Shown one piece after another: positions 8,340 through 16,000 of a DNA stretch of 64,000 nucleotides. The stretch comes from Coriobacteriaceae bacterium AF08-21 (GTDB taxonomy: Bacteria; Actinomycetota; Coriobacteriia; Coriobacteriales; Coriobacteriaceae). Both the position numbers and the translations under genes were made by a program. The notes under the pieces were generated by a model, which worked only from the letters and a program-made list of their open reading frames with translations, did not search any database and had not been told where the DNA came from. Each line of letters starts with the position of its first letter. Position 1 is the stretch's first letter. The stretch lies in the NCBI GenBank assembly GCA_027687465.1, contig JAQCQR010000012.1, forward strand, positions 1-64,000, read 5' to 3'.

Positions 8340-9049
8340 TACTGACCCCTCCTCTCGGAGTTACGACGACGAGGACGGGAAGAGCCCTCGAGTGCAGGGT
8401 TGGGAACAGGCTGGCCCGGGAGCTTCTCGCCCAGGTAGATCCAGACCTTCACGCCGCAAGCGCCCATGGTGGTGCTGGCGACAGCCGTGCCGTAGTCGAT
8501 CTTGGCACGGAGGGTGTGCAGAGGCACGCGACCCTCGCGGTACCACTCACGACGGCCCATCTCGGCGCCGCCGAGACGACCGGAGCACTGGATACGGATG
8601 CCCTTAGCGCCGGCCTTGCGGGCGGACTGGACAGCCTTGCGCATAGCGCGACGGAAGGCAACGCGGCCCTCGAGCTGCTCGGCAATGGACTGAGCAACGA
8701 GGTTGGCGTCGAGCTCGGGGCGCTTGATCTCGACAACGTCGACGGAGAGCTGGCCCTTGGAGACGCCAGCGACCTTCTCGAGCTCGGTGCGGAGGGTATC
8801 GATCTCGGCACCCTTCTTACCGATGACAACGCCGGGGCGAGCGGTGAGGATGATGACCTTCACCTTGTCGCCAGCGCGCTCGATCTCGACGCGGGAGACA
8901 GCTGCGCGGGAAAGACGCTTCTCGAGGTACTTGCGGATCTCGAGATCGTTACCGAGGGTCTTAGCGTAATCCTTCTCTGCGAACCAACGGGAGCGCCAGT
9001 TCTCGGTGATGCCAAGACGGAAGCCGGTGGGGTAGACTTTCTGACCCAT
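8339..9049 (-). CDS. rpsC: 30S ribosomal protein S3
   Basis: A 236-residue S3, part of the mRNA entry tunnel. It begins [16 protein letters not shown], has the KH-domain motif [10 protein letters not shown] near residue 75, and the C-terminal [25 protein letters not shown] block (quoted in part: [18 protein letters not shown]). A GGAGG site precedes the ATG. Confidence 0.98.
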   Translation of the reverse strand: MGQKVYPTGFRLGITENWRSRWFAEKDYAKTLGNDLEIRKYLEKRLSRAAVSRVEIERAGDKVKVIILTARPGVVIGKKGAEIDTLRTELEKVAGVSKGQLSVDVVEIKRPELDANLVAQSIAEQLEGRVAFRRAMRKAVQSARKAGAKGIRIQCSGRLGGAEMGRREWYREGRVPLHTLRAKIDYGTAVASTTMGACGVKVWIYLGEKLPGQPVPNPALEGSSRPRRRNSERRGQ

Positions 9050-9055
9050 ACAGCT

Positions 9056-9427
9056 TTACGCCTCCTTTCGAGGAGCAACGACGACGGTGATGTGGGAAGT
9101 ACGCTTCAGAATGCGAGAAGCGGAACCCTTGGCGCGGGGACGGATGCGCTTAAGCGTCGGACCCTCGTCAACATAGGCAGCGGCGACAACCAGGTTGTCG
9201 GCACGCAGACCGTTGTTGTTCTCGGCGTTCGCAACGGCGGAACGGAGAACCTTCTCGACATCCACGGCGACGGCGCGGTCGCAGAAGTGGAGGATGTCGA
9301 AGGCCTGAGCGACAGGCTTGCGGCGGATCAGATCGACCACCAGGCGGGCCTTGCTGGGGGAAACACGCACGTACTTAGCGACGGCGCGAACCTCGGTGGC
9401 CTCAGTTTCAATAGACTTAGTTGCCAT
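9056..9427 (-). CDS. rplV: 50S ribosomal protein L22
   Basis: A 123-residue L22, whose hairpin loop lines the exit tunnel. Conserved blocks are [16 protein letters not shown] near the N-terminus and the tunnel-loop region [15 protein letters not shown]. No macrolide-type deletion or insertion is obvious in the loop. The gene lies 14 bases after rpsS and 6 bases before rpsC. Confidence 0.98.
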   Translation of the reverse strand: MATKSIETEATEVRAVAKYVRVSPSKARLVVDLIRRKPVAQAFDILHFCDRAVAVDVEKVLRSAVANAENNNGLRADNLVVAAAYVDEGPTLKRIRPRAKGSASRILKRTSHITVVVAPRKEA

Positions 9428-9441
9428 TTACGGTTAACCCC

Positions 9442-9702
9442 CTATTTGGCCTTGTGGCCACGGAACGTACGAGTCGGCGCGAACTCGCCGAGCTTGTGAC
9501 CAACCATGGACTCGGTAACATACACGGGCACATGCTTGCGGCCGTCGTGGACGGCGATGGTGTGACCAACCATCTCGGGGAAGATGGTGGACGCGCGGGA
9601 CCAGGTCTTCACGACGTCCTTCTTGCCAGCCTCGTTCATCGCGGTGATACGCGAGAGAAGGCGAGTCTCCACGAACGGGCCCTTTTTGAGACTTCTGCTC
9701 AT
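9442..9702 (-). CDS. rpsS: 30S ribosomal protein S19
   Basis: An 86-residue S19 of the 30S head, contacting S13 and tRNA. The start [15 protein letters not shown] and the block [27 protein letters not shown] sequence (key part [17 protein letters not shown]) are canonical. The ATG follows a good AGGAGAAA site. Confidence 0.98.
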   Translation of the reverse strand: MSRSLKKGPFVETRLLSRITAMNEAGKKDVVKTWSRASTIFPEMVGHTIAVHDGRKHVPVYVTESMVGHKLGEFAPTRTFRGHKAK

Positions 9703-9734
9703 AAGTGCTTTCTCCTAAAACTCGGTATCCGAAA

Positions 9735-10565
9735 TTACTTCTTACGGCGACGAATGATGTGCTGGTTCGAGACCTTCTTCTTCTTGCGCGTACGAAGGCC
9801 CTTCGTCGGCTTACCCCAGGGGGTAACGGAGGGACGACCAGAGGTGTGGTTCTTGCCCTCGCCACCGCCGTGCGGGTGGTCGACAGGGTTCATGACGGTA
9901 CCGCGGACGGTCGGGCGCACGTTCATGTGACGCTTACGGCCGGCCTTGCCGATGACGATGTTGGAGTGATCGGCGTTGCCGACCTCACCGACGGTGGCGC
10001 GGCAGGTAACGAGGATGCGGCGCATCTCGGAGGAAGGCATACGGACGATGGCGTACTTGCCCTCCTTACCCATCAGCTGGCAGGAGTTACCGGCGGAACG
10101 GGCGATAGCAGCGCCCTTGCCCGGCTGGAACTCGACGGCGTGGATGAGCGTACCGACGGGGATGTCGGCGAGGGGCAGAGCGTTGCCCGGCTTGATGTCG
10201 GCGTCAGAACCGGACATGATGGTCTGACCGACCTCGAGGCCCTTGGGGGCCAGGATGTAGCGCTTCTCACCGTCAGCGTAGTGCAGCAGAGCGATGCGAG
10301 CGGAACGGTTCGGATCGTACTCGATCGTGGCAACCTTGGCGGGCACGCCGTCCTTGTTGCGCTTGAAGTCGATCACGCGGTAACGACGCTTCACGCCGCC
10401 GCCCTGGTGGCGGGTGGTGATGCGGCCGTTGTTGTTACGACCGGCCTTCTTGGGCAGGGGCTCGAGAAGAGACTTCTCGGGCTTGGTGCAGGTGATCTCA
10501 GAGAAATCGGAGATCGTCTGCCAACGCCTACCAGCGGAGGTCGGCTTAAGGTGCTTTACAGCCAT
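9735..10565 (-). CDS. rplB: 50S ribosomal protein L2
   Basis: A 276-residue L2, needed for subunit association and peptidyl transfer. The start [15 protein letters not shown] is the family form; an open frame continues 25 codons upstream, but the ATG at 10565 has the ribosome binding site (AAAGGGAT). The catalytic-region motif [12 protein letters not shown], with the conserved His, lies near the C-terminus. It is separated from rplW by 179 bases containing a stem-loop and a sequence shared with other ribosomal promoters. Confidence 0.98.
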   Translation of the reverse strand: MAVKHLKPTSAGRRWQTISDFSEITCTKPEKSLLEPLPKKAGRNNNGRITTRHQGGGVKRRYRVIDFKRNKDGVPAKVATIEYDPNRSARIALLHYADGEKRYILAPKGLEVGQTIMSGSDADIKPGNALPLADIPVGTLIHAVEFQPGKGAAIARSAGNSCQLMGKEGKYAIVRMPSSEMRRILVTCRATVGEVGNADHSNIVIGKAGRKRHMNVRPTVRGTVMNPVDHPHGGGEGKNHTSGRPSVTPWGKPTKGLRTRKKKKVSNQHIIRRRKK

Positions 10566-10650
10566 TACAATCCCTTTCAATAGGAATCCGTTAGCCATCG
10601 CAGACAGGGATTCGAGGTTCTGCCTCGGGTGCGATGACACCGGACGTATA

Positions 10651-10669
10651 CACGGTTCCGGGCGTGTCC
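10651..10669 (-). promoter_or_regulatory. Ribosomal-operon motif, copy 1 (before rplB)
   Basis: On the minus strand this reads GGACACGCCCGGAACCGTG, followed by TATACG. Near-identical blocks occur upstream of rplC (12516-12534) and rpsL (29788-29806). The consensus is GGAYACGCCCG, five variable bases, then CGTG. It may be an internal promoter or regulator site; function is inferred only from recurrence. Confidence 0.5.
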
Positions 10670-10689
10670 ATTTTATACGCCCAAAACCT

Positions 10690-10727
10690 TGAGCTCTCGC
10701 CTCCCCTAGTTGGGAGGCATGAGCTCA
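10690..10727. terminator. Stem-loop between rplW and rplB
   Basis: A two-part stem: GAGCTC arms (10691-10696, 10721-10726) enclose GCCTCCC/GGGAGGC (10699-10705, 10712-10718). It lies just after the rplW stop. The T-tract on the minus strand is weak (GGTTTTGGG), so it may be an attenuator or RNA-processing site rather than a full terminator. Confidence 0.5.
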
Positions 10728-10744
10728 CTCAACAGCAGCGAGTC

Positions 10745-11032
10745 TTAGGCCTGGTTGCCAAAGACCTCGATGGTGTCGCCCTCGGCCAGCGTGACGATGG
10801 CCTTCTTCCAAGAACGGGTCTTGCCGGCGACATAGCGCACGCGCTTGGTCTTGGGCTTGACCGTCAGGGTGTTCACGCGAACGACCTTGACGCCGAAGAT
10901 CTCCTCGACAGCGTCCTTGATCTGATACTTGTTAGCATCCTTGGCGACCTCGAACGTGTACTTGTTCAGCTCCATGCCGGAGAAGGAACGCTCGGACACG
11001 ATCGGACGGATGATGATCTCGTGGGCGGTCAT
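10745..11032 (-). CDS. rplW: 50S ribosomal protein L23
   Basis: A 95-residue L23, the exit-site docking protein for trigger factor and SRP. It shows IIRPIVSERSFSGMELNKYTFEV at the N-terminus (key part IIRPIVSERS) and VNTLTVKPKTKRVR in the middle. The ATG follows the rplD stop immediately (TAAATG), with a GGGGAGGT site inside the end of rplD. Confidence 0.98.
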   Translation of the reverse strand: MTAHEIIIRPIVSERSFSGMELNKYTFEVAKDANKYQIKDAVEEIFGVKVVRVNTLTVKPKTKRVRYVAGKTRSWKKAIVTLAEGDTIEVFGNQA

Positions 11033-11659
11033 TTATGCAAGCACCTCCCCGAAGTGAGCGGCGATGTCGGCGGGCATCAGCACAGCGTTGTTGTTGACGA
11101 GATCGTAGGTGTTGGCCTCGTCGGCAGTGATGATGAACGTCTTGGGAATGTTGCGGAACGACAGGTAGGCGTTGACGTCCTCATCGCGAACGATGATGGT
11201 CAGACGCTTGCCCTCAAGGCCGAGAGCCTTGAGCATGGCGACGGCAGCCTTGGTGGAAGGCTTCTCGAAGCCGTAGTCGTCAACGAGCACGAGCTCGCCA
11301 TCGGCCAGCTTGGCGGACAGCGCGGAGCGCATAGCCAGCTTGACCTCCTTGTTGTTCATACGCTTAGCGTAGGAACGGGGCTTGGGGGCGAAGACAACGC
11401 CACCGTGACGCCACTGGGCAGCACGGATGGAACCCTGGCGGGCACGGCCGGTGCCCTTCTGACGCCAAGGCTTCTTGCCGCCACCGGAAACCTCAGAGCG
11501 GCCCTTAGCGGACTGGGTGCCCTGACGCCAAGAGGCCATCTGGCACTTGACGATGTGGTGCATAACGTGGATGTTCGGCTCGATACCGTACACCTCAGCG
11601 GCGAGCTCGGCCTCGGCGACCTTCTTGCCCTCGCTGTTCTTTACTTCAAACTTTGCCAT
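11033..11659 (-). CDS. rplD: 50S ribosomal protein L4
   Basis: A 208-residue L4 of normal length. The extended tunnel loop is recognised by RSEVSGGGKKPWRQKGTGRA with RQGSIRAAQWRHGG; the C-terminal half has LVLVDDYGFEKPSTK. In proteobacteria L4 represses its own operon; no such site was recognised here. The ATG has an AGGAGA site and lies 46 bases after rplC. Confidence 0.98.
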   Translation of the reverse strand: MAKFEVKNSEGKKVAEAELAAEVYGIEPNIHVMHHIVKCQMASWRQGTQSAKGRSEVSGGGKKPWRQKGTGRARQGSIRAAQWRHGGVVFAPKPRSYAKRMNNKEVKLAMRSALSAKLADGELVLVDDYGFEKPSTKAAVAMLKALGLEGKRLTIIVRDEDVNAYLSFRNIPKTFIITADEANTYDLVNNNAVLMPADIAAHFGEVLA

Positions 11660-11705
11660 TTAAGTGTTCTCCTTGGTATGACGCTGGGCTAAATGGGCTG
11701 GGCCC

Positions 11706-12317
11706 TTAGGCCATACGGATGGCGACGAGACCATTCTTGGCACCCGGGACAGCGCCCTTGACCAAGATGAGGTTCTGCTCGGCATCGATGCGGACAACGG
11801 AAAGGTTCTTGACGGTAACGCGCTCGTTACCCATGTGACCGGCCATCTTGACGCCCTTGAGGACGCGCGCAGGATAGGCGCACTGACCGATAGAACCGGG
11901 GTGACGCTGGAAGTGAGAACCATGCGTCATAGGACCGCGGCGCTGACCCCAGCGCTTGATGCGACCCTGGAAGCCCTTACCCTTGGAGGTACCGATGACG
12001 TCGACCTTCTCGACATCAGCGAAATCAGCGACGGTGACGACCTCGCCGACCTTGTGCTCCTCGCCGTTCTCGACGCGGACCTCACGAAGGAAGCGGACAG
12101 GCTCGACGCCAGCCTTGGCGAAGTGACCAGCCATGGGCTTGTTCACGTTCTTGGCCTTGATGTCGCCGAAACCGATCTGGACGGCGTCATAGCCGTCGGT
12201 TGCCTGAGTTTTAACCTGCGAGACAGCGCAGGGGCCAGCCTGGATGACCGTGACGGGAACGACGTTGTCGTCCTCGTCCCAAACCTGGGTCATGCCAATC
12301 TTGCGGCCGAGAATCAT
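11706..12317 (-). CDS. rplC: 50S ribosomal protein L3
   Basis: A 203-residue L3, an early assembly protein near the peptidyl-transferase centre. It starts [17 protein letters not shown] and has the [15 protein letters not shown] block near the C-terminus. The ATG at 12317 is chosen from homology. There is an in-frame TTG three codons upstream, and neither start has a strong Shine-Dalgarno sequence, which is odd for the lead gene of this operon. rpsJ, which usually precedes rplC, is at 26248-26556 instead. Confidence 0.96.
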   Translation of the reverse strand: MILGRKIGMTQVWDEDDNVVPVTVIQAGPCAVSQVKTQATDGYDAVQIGFGDIKAKNVNKPMAGHFAKAGVEPVRFLREVRVENGEEHKVGEVVTVADFADVEKVDVIGTSKGKGFQGRIKRWGQRRGPMTHGSHFQRHPGSIGQCAYPARVLKGVKMAGHMGNERVTVKNLSVVRIDAEQNLILVKGAVPGAKNGLVAIRMA

Positions 12318-12515
12318 GCTGATCAAGATATGATCCCAACTCTCGCGTGGTCTTGGGACAATGCGTACACCACCGAGCGTACGCCCCTAGAGGACCACTA
12401 CTTACACGACGTGCTCCCCAGCCTTGTATTGCGTCCGGACTACCTGACAACCCTATTAAGCAGGCATTTTGTCCAGCCAGAATACTCCCCTGGTTTCACA
12501 CAGCTGTTTAGTATA

Positions 12516-12534
12516 CACGGCTGCGGGCGTATCC
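12516..12534 (-). promoter_or_regulatory. Ribosomal-operon motif, copy 2 (before rplC)
   Basis: On the minus strand this reads GGATACGCCCGCAGCCGTG and runs into TATACT (12510-12515), a good -10 hexamer. The leader to rplC is about 190 bases. See copies at 10651 and 29788. The gap 12327-12774 contains this motif and the long hairpin at 12594-12730, and no coding sequence. Confidence 0.5.
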
Positions 12535-12593
12535 ATCGAGATTCATATTTCACTCACATTGTTTACGCAGGTAAAGTGCGTGGAGTCGCCTGG

Positions 12594-12730
12594 GCTTGGC
12601 AGAGGGGCGGCGAAATTTATTAAGTTTGCTGCTCTACAGTCCTGCGCAAGACGGAAAGCACATTAAGTGCTTTCCTTTGCGTGCGGAACTCGCGACAAAC
12701 TTAATATATTTCGCCGCCCCTCCGCCAAGC
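12594..12730. repeat. Long hairpin element, copy A (85-base core)
   Basis: The outer arms 12594-12628 and 12696-12730 are 35 bases each and complementary except for two positions. The core 12620-12704 is identical over 85 bases to 29894-29978. Inside the core, GGAAAGCAC and GTGCTTTCC form a nested stem around ATTA. The outer arms beyond the core do not match those of the other copies but remain self-complementary. It sits between the 3' end of the phosphatase gene and the rplC leader. Confidence 0.85.
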
Positions 12731-12774
12731 TCGGGAGACGACACGTTGATGTCTGCTTAACTCTGCTCACTCAG

Positions 12775-13401
12775 CTAATGACTTTGTTGGGGGTCCACTA
12801 TTTGCTGGAGGGTGAACTTGCATTGCATTGGCTCGCCTTCTGCTTGTGGCTTTGCCTCGTCAAAATCGAAGATCATGATGGCGCAGTTGGGGAGTTTTGT
12901 TGGGAGCTCGAAGCCCTCTGGGGCTGCAGCCTTGATGAATTGGCGGCTGGCGCTGCCGTGGCTTACTGCCAGGAGGGTTTCGATGCCCTCGACGCCCATG
13001 ATATCGGTGAGAGTGTCTACCATGCGCTCTTGCAGCGCGCGGCTTCCTTCTCCTCCGAAGGGGACCAGGTCCTCGCCCGGATCCCAGACGTCGGTGGGAA
13101 GGGCGTCGTGGGGGCCTTCTTCGAAGGTGCCGTAGCAGCGCTCGATAATGCCTTTGCAGGGCTCGACTGCTGCGTCCGGGTCGATGAGCTCGCATGCGAC
13201 GAGCTGAGCTGTGTCCATGGCTCGGCCTAAGGGTGATGAGACCACTTTGTCGGGAACGACGCCGTGGGCCTTGAGCCATGCGGCTGCCGCCCGTGCCTGC
13301 TGGCGGCCCAGATCGGTGAGCGGAGAATCGCAGCGACCCTGGACGAGCTTTTTGACGTTGAATTCCGTCTGACCATGACGAAGTAGATATAGACGCTTCA
13401 T
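12775..13401 (-). CDS. Histidine phosphatase family protein
   Basis: A 208-residue member of the phosphoglycerate mutase-like phosphatase branch. The N-terminal LLRHGQTEFN (residues 5-14) carries the catalytic His, with a second His in LAVSHGSASRQF (near 145) and conserved Arg and Glu residues in between (for example CYGTFEEG). Members dephosphorylate diverse small substrates such as alpha-ribazole phosphate, phosphoglycerate or sugar phosphates; the substrate is not predictable here. A GGGGAG site precedes the ATG. The CDF exporter gene upstream is 39 bases away, so the two may be cotranscribed. Confidence 0.9.
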   Translation of the reverse strand: MKRLYLLRHGQTEFNVKKLVQGRCDSPLTDLGRQQARAAAAWLKAHGVVPDKVVSSPLGRAMDTAQLVACELIDPDAAVEPCKGIIERCYGTFEEGPHDALPTDVWDPGEDLVPFGGEGSRALQERMVDTLTDIMGVEGIETLLAVSHGSASRQFIKAAAPEGFELPTKLPNCAIMIFDFDEAKPQAEGEPMQCKFTLQQIVDPQQSH

Positions 13402-13440
13402 GCTCTCCCCTTCTGTATACCTAGCTTTACCGGCGCAGCC

Positions 13441-14601
13441 CTACTCGTGGGTATGGCCTACGTAGTCTTCGTCGATCGTGATTTTGGCGACCGACTTGGG
13501 GTATTCCGATTCGACCCGTTGTGCCAGCGCGTGCTTTAAGTCTTCGGCACTCATCTGCAGATCCGAGGGTCGCACGCAGTCAAAAATCACGTTGGTGTGC
13601 GTGGGACCCGGCACACAGCGCAGATCGTGAATTGTAAGACGGCTATCGATCTGTTGAGCCATGGCGTTGATGCGCAAACGCATGCTTGCCAGCTTGGGGT
13701 CATCGGTCACGATGGGATCGTAATGGAGCGTGACGATCATGCCGTCCTCGTCCCTAAACGACTGCTCGATGTTATCGAGCGTGTCGTGACTTTCCAGCGG
13801 GCTAGCCTCGGCCGCCATCTCGGCGTGCGCACTTGCAAACTTCCTGCCCGGACCGTAATCGTGAACCATCAGGTCATGAACGCCCAAAACGCCGGGATAG
13901 CTCATGATCTTGTCTCGGATGTGCTTGACCAGCTTAGGATCGGGCGCCTGACCCAAAAGCGGGCTCACGGTATCCTGGATAAGCTCAAAACCGTTCCAGC
14001 CAATATAGGCGCCAACGGCAAGACCGACCCATGCGTCAAGATTGATGTGCGTCACCTGGGAAACAATTGCGCACGCCAGCACAGCACCCGTAGCAAGAAC
14101 ATCGTTCTTGGAATCCTGCGCGGTCGCATGCAGTGTCTCGGACTCAATGCGATCGCCGAGCTTTTGGTTGAGGGCCGCCATCCAGAGCTTTACGACCATC
14201 GAAAGCACTAGAACTGCCACCAGGGCAAGCGAGAACTCGACAGGTTCGGGGTGGATGACGCGCTCAACCGAGGACTTCACCAGTTCAACGCCAATCAGCA
14301 GCACGAGCGCCGCCACGACCAATCCCGAGAGATACTCGTAGCGACCGTGGCCGTAAGGATGCTCGGGGTCGGCCGGCTTGCTCGCCAGCTTAAAGCCCAG
14401 CACGCTCACGATATTCGAGCTGGCATCGGACAGGTTGTTCATGGCATCCGCCACAATCGAAACCGATCCCGAAACCACACCAATTGCACCCTTTGCAGCA
14501 CAAAGCGCCACATTGGCGACAATACACACCATGCCCGCTAACGTGCCCACACGCGCACGATCGCCCTGCGCGCGCTTAACAATCCACTCGACCATCTGCA
14601 T
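13441..14601 (-). CDS. Cation diffusion facilitator transporter
   Basis: A 386-residue CDF exporter that moves Zn2+, Mn2+, Fe2+ or similar cations out of the cell by proton antiport. The six-helix membrane domain covers about residues 20-215; metal-site motifs include VADAMNNLSDASSN (TM2, near 50-63) and HPYGHGRYEYL (near 80-90). A cytoplasmic domain follows (residues 220-386), with LGVHDLMVHDYGPGRKFASAH. The sequence ends in a His-containing tail. At 386 residues it is longer than the E. coli members because of this extended C-terminal domain. Metal specificity cannot be fixed from sequence. Confidence 0.93.
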   Translation of the reverse strand: MQMVEWIVKRAQGDRARVGTLAGMVCIVANVALCAAKGAIGVVSGSVSIVADAMNNLSDASSNIVSVLGFKLASKPADPEHPYGHGRYEYLSGLVVAALVLLIGVELVKSSVERVIHPEPVEFSLALVAVLVLSMVVKLWMAALNQKLGDRIESETLHATAQDSKNDVLATGAVLACAIVSQVTHINLDAWVGLAVGAYIGWNGFELIQDTVSPLLGQAPDPKLVKHIRDKIMSYPGVLGVHDLMVHDYGPGRKFASAHAEMAAEASPLESHDTLDNIEQSFRDEDGMIVTLHYDPIVTDDPKLASMRLRINAMAQQIDSRLTIHDLRCVPGPTHTNVIFDCVRPSDLQMSAEDLKHALAQRVESEYPKSVAKITIDEDYVGHTHE

Positions 14602-14674
14602 CCGCCCCCACGGTACTACTTATATATCTATTGCTTGACCGGATTGTAGTGTAGCCACTTTGTCCCCCAGATAC

Positions 14675-14708
14675 AAAAAGGCCGCAGCCCACACGGGCCG
14701 CGGCCTTG
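14675..14708 (-). terminator. Intrinsic terminator after the EIIC gene
   Basis: AAGGCCGCGGCCC pairs with GGGCTGCGGCCTT on the minus strand and is followed by TTT, 38 bases past the EIIC stop. It separates that gene from the CDF exporter. Confidence 0.8.
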
Positions 14709-14745
14709 GAACACGACAAAGGGATCGTCCTTTTGTCGCACAGGT

Positions 14746-15960
14746 TTATGCGCTTACTTCAGCAGCGCTCGCCACTGTTTCGGGCGAATCGGCTCCGTCC
14801 CCCGTCGCCTGCCCCTTCGCCGGCACCACGCCAAAGCAGTAGCTCAGCGCCGCAGACACCGCAAATGCCACACCGCCGGCAGCGCAGCACCACAGCAGGT
14901 TCGAGATGCCGCCCGTGGCAAAGCCAATGACCATGAGGACGTTCGTCATGCCGATGGTATAGGCCGTAACGTGGCCCACGGCTGCAACAAGGCCTCCGAC
15001 GGCGCCGCCAATGGCCATACACGTCAGGCACCTGCCATATTTAAAGCCGCAACCGTACAGCGCCGGCTCGCTCACGCCGCCCAGAACACCCGAGATTGAG
15101 TAGCCCAGCATGAGCGCCTTCTCGTCCTTATCCGCAACGCGGAGCGACGCGCCAAAGGGCATGCCCCAAACGGCGAACGTCGCCATCGTCGCAGCGATCA
15201 GAATGCACGAATCCGTTCCCACGCTCATAAACTGCGCGTAGGCAAGCGATAGGACAACGTTGCTGACGCCCGCGATCTTTAGGAACTCCCAACCCGCGGC
15301 AAGCCCCATGAGCGTGAGCAGCGACACGATGCCACCGGAATTGCCAAGCATAAACATAAGCTGGCCCAGCAACATTCCCAGATAGCTGCCCGCCGGCGCC
15401 GTGATACACAGGGATACCGGAACCATGACGAGCATGGTTGCAAACGGAACGAACGAAAACGCCACGGCCTGGGGGATAACGCGCTGAAAGAAACGCTCCA
15501 CCTGCCATAGCACGGGCACCGAGATGAGAACCGGAATAACAGTCGTCGTGTAATCGTTGACCGGCGCGGGAAGCAGACCGTACACGGAAGTCATCGACGC
15601 CCCCGTCGTCGATGCGGTATCGACGAGCTTAAGCAGATCGGGCGCAATCAATACGCCGCCCAGCATCATGCCCAGCTGCTCCGAACAACCGAGCTGGCGG
15701 GCGGCCGCCCAACCAAGATAAATGGGCAAAAAGTAGTAGCCGGCGTTATAGAGCCAACTGTAGAACAGGCGATAGATTTCGGAATCGGCAGACCACAGGC
15801 CCAGCATGCCTTCGCCCATAATGACGGCGACGGTGCGGAACAAAGCCGCGCAGACAATAAACGGCAGCGCCGACATCATGCTTTTGGACAGATAGTCCAC
15901 CACGGCCATGGCGTTTGATGAGACCGTCGTTGTAAACGAGGTGTTAGAAACTTGTGACAC
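14746..15960 (-). CDS. PTS EIIC permease, orphan
   Basis: A 404-residue, strongly hydrophobic protein with about ten membrane segments. It resembles the EIIC domain of the glucose/beta-glucoside/sucrose PTS family: SKSMMSALPFIVCAAL near the start, and the signature GVLGGVSEPALYG near residue 300, where the conserved Glu-Pro takes part in sugar binding. No EIIB domain (Cys site) or EIIA domain is fused, and none lies next to it; an EIIA-Glc homologue is encoded 45 kb away at 60224. An open frame reaches further upstream into accDA. GTG at 15960 is chosen because AAAGGG precedes it and no site precedes the ATG at 15984. The sugar is unknown. Confidence 0.8.
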   Translation of the reverse strand: MSQVSNTSFTTTVSSNAMAVVDYLSKSMMSALPFIVCAALFRTVAVIMGEGMLGLWSADSEIYRLFYSWLYNAGYYFLPIYLGWAAARQLGCSEQLGMMLGGVLIAPDLLKLVDTASTTGASMTSVYGLLPAPVNDYTTTVIPVLISVPVLWQVERFFQRVIPQAVAFSFVPFATMLVMVPVSLCITAPAGSYLGMLLGQLMFMLGNSGGIVSLLTLMGLAAGWEFLKIAGVSNVVLSLAYAQFMSVGTDSCILIAATMATFAVWGMPFGASLRVADKDEKALMLGYSISGVLGGVSEPALYGCGFKYGRCLTCMAIGGAVGGLVAAVGHVTAYTIGMTNVLMVIGFATGGISNLLWCCAAGGVAFAVSAALSYCFGVVPAKGQATGDGADSPETVASAAEVSA

Positions 15961-16000
15961 AGGAACCCTTTCCCAATGCGACATGCGGACTGTTTCTTTG

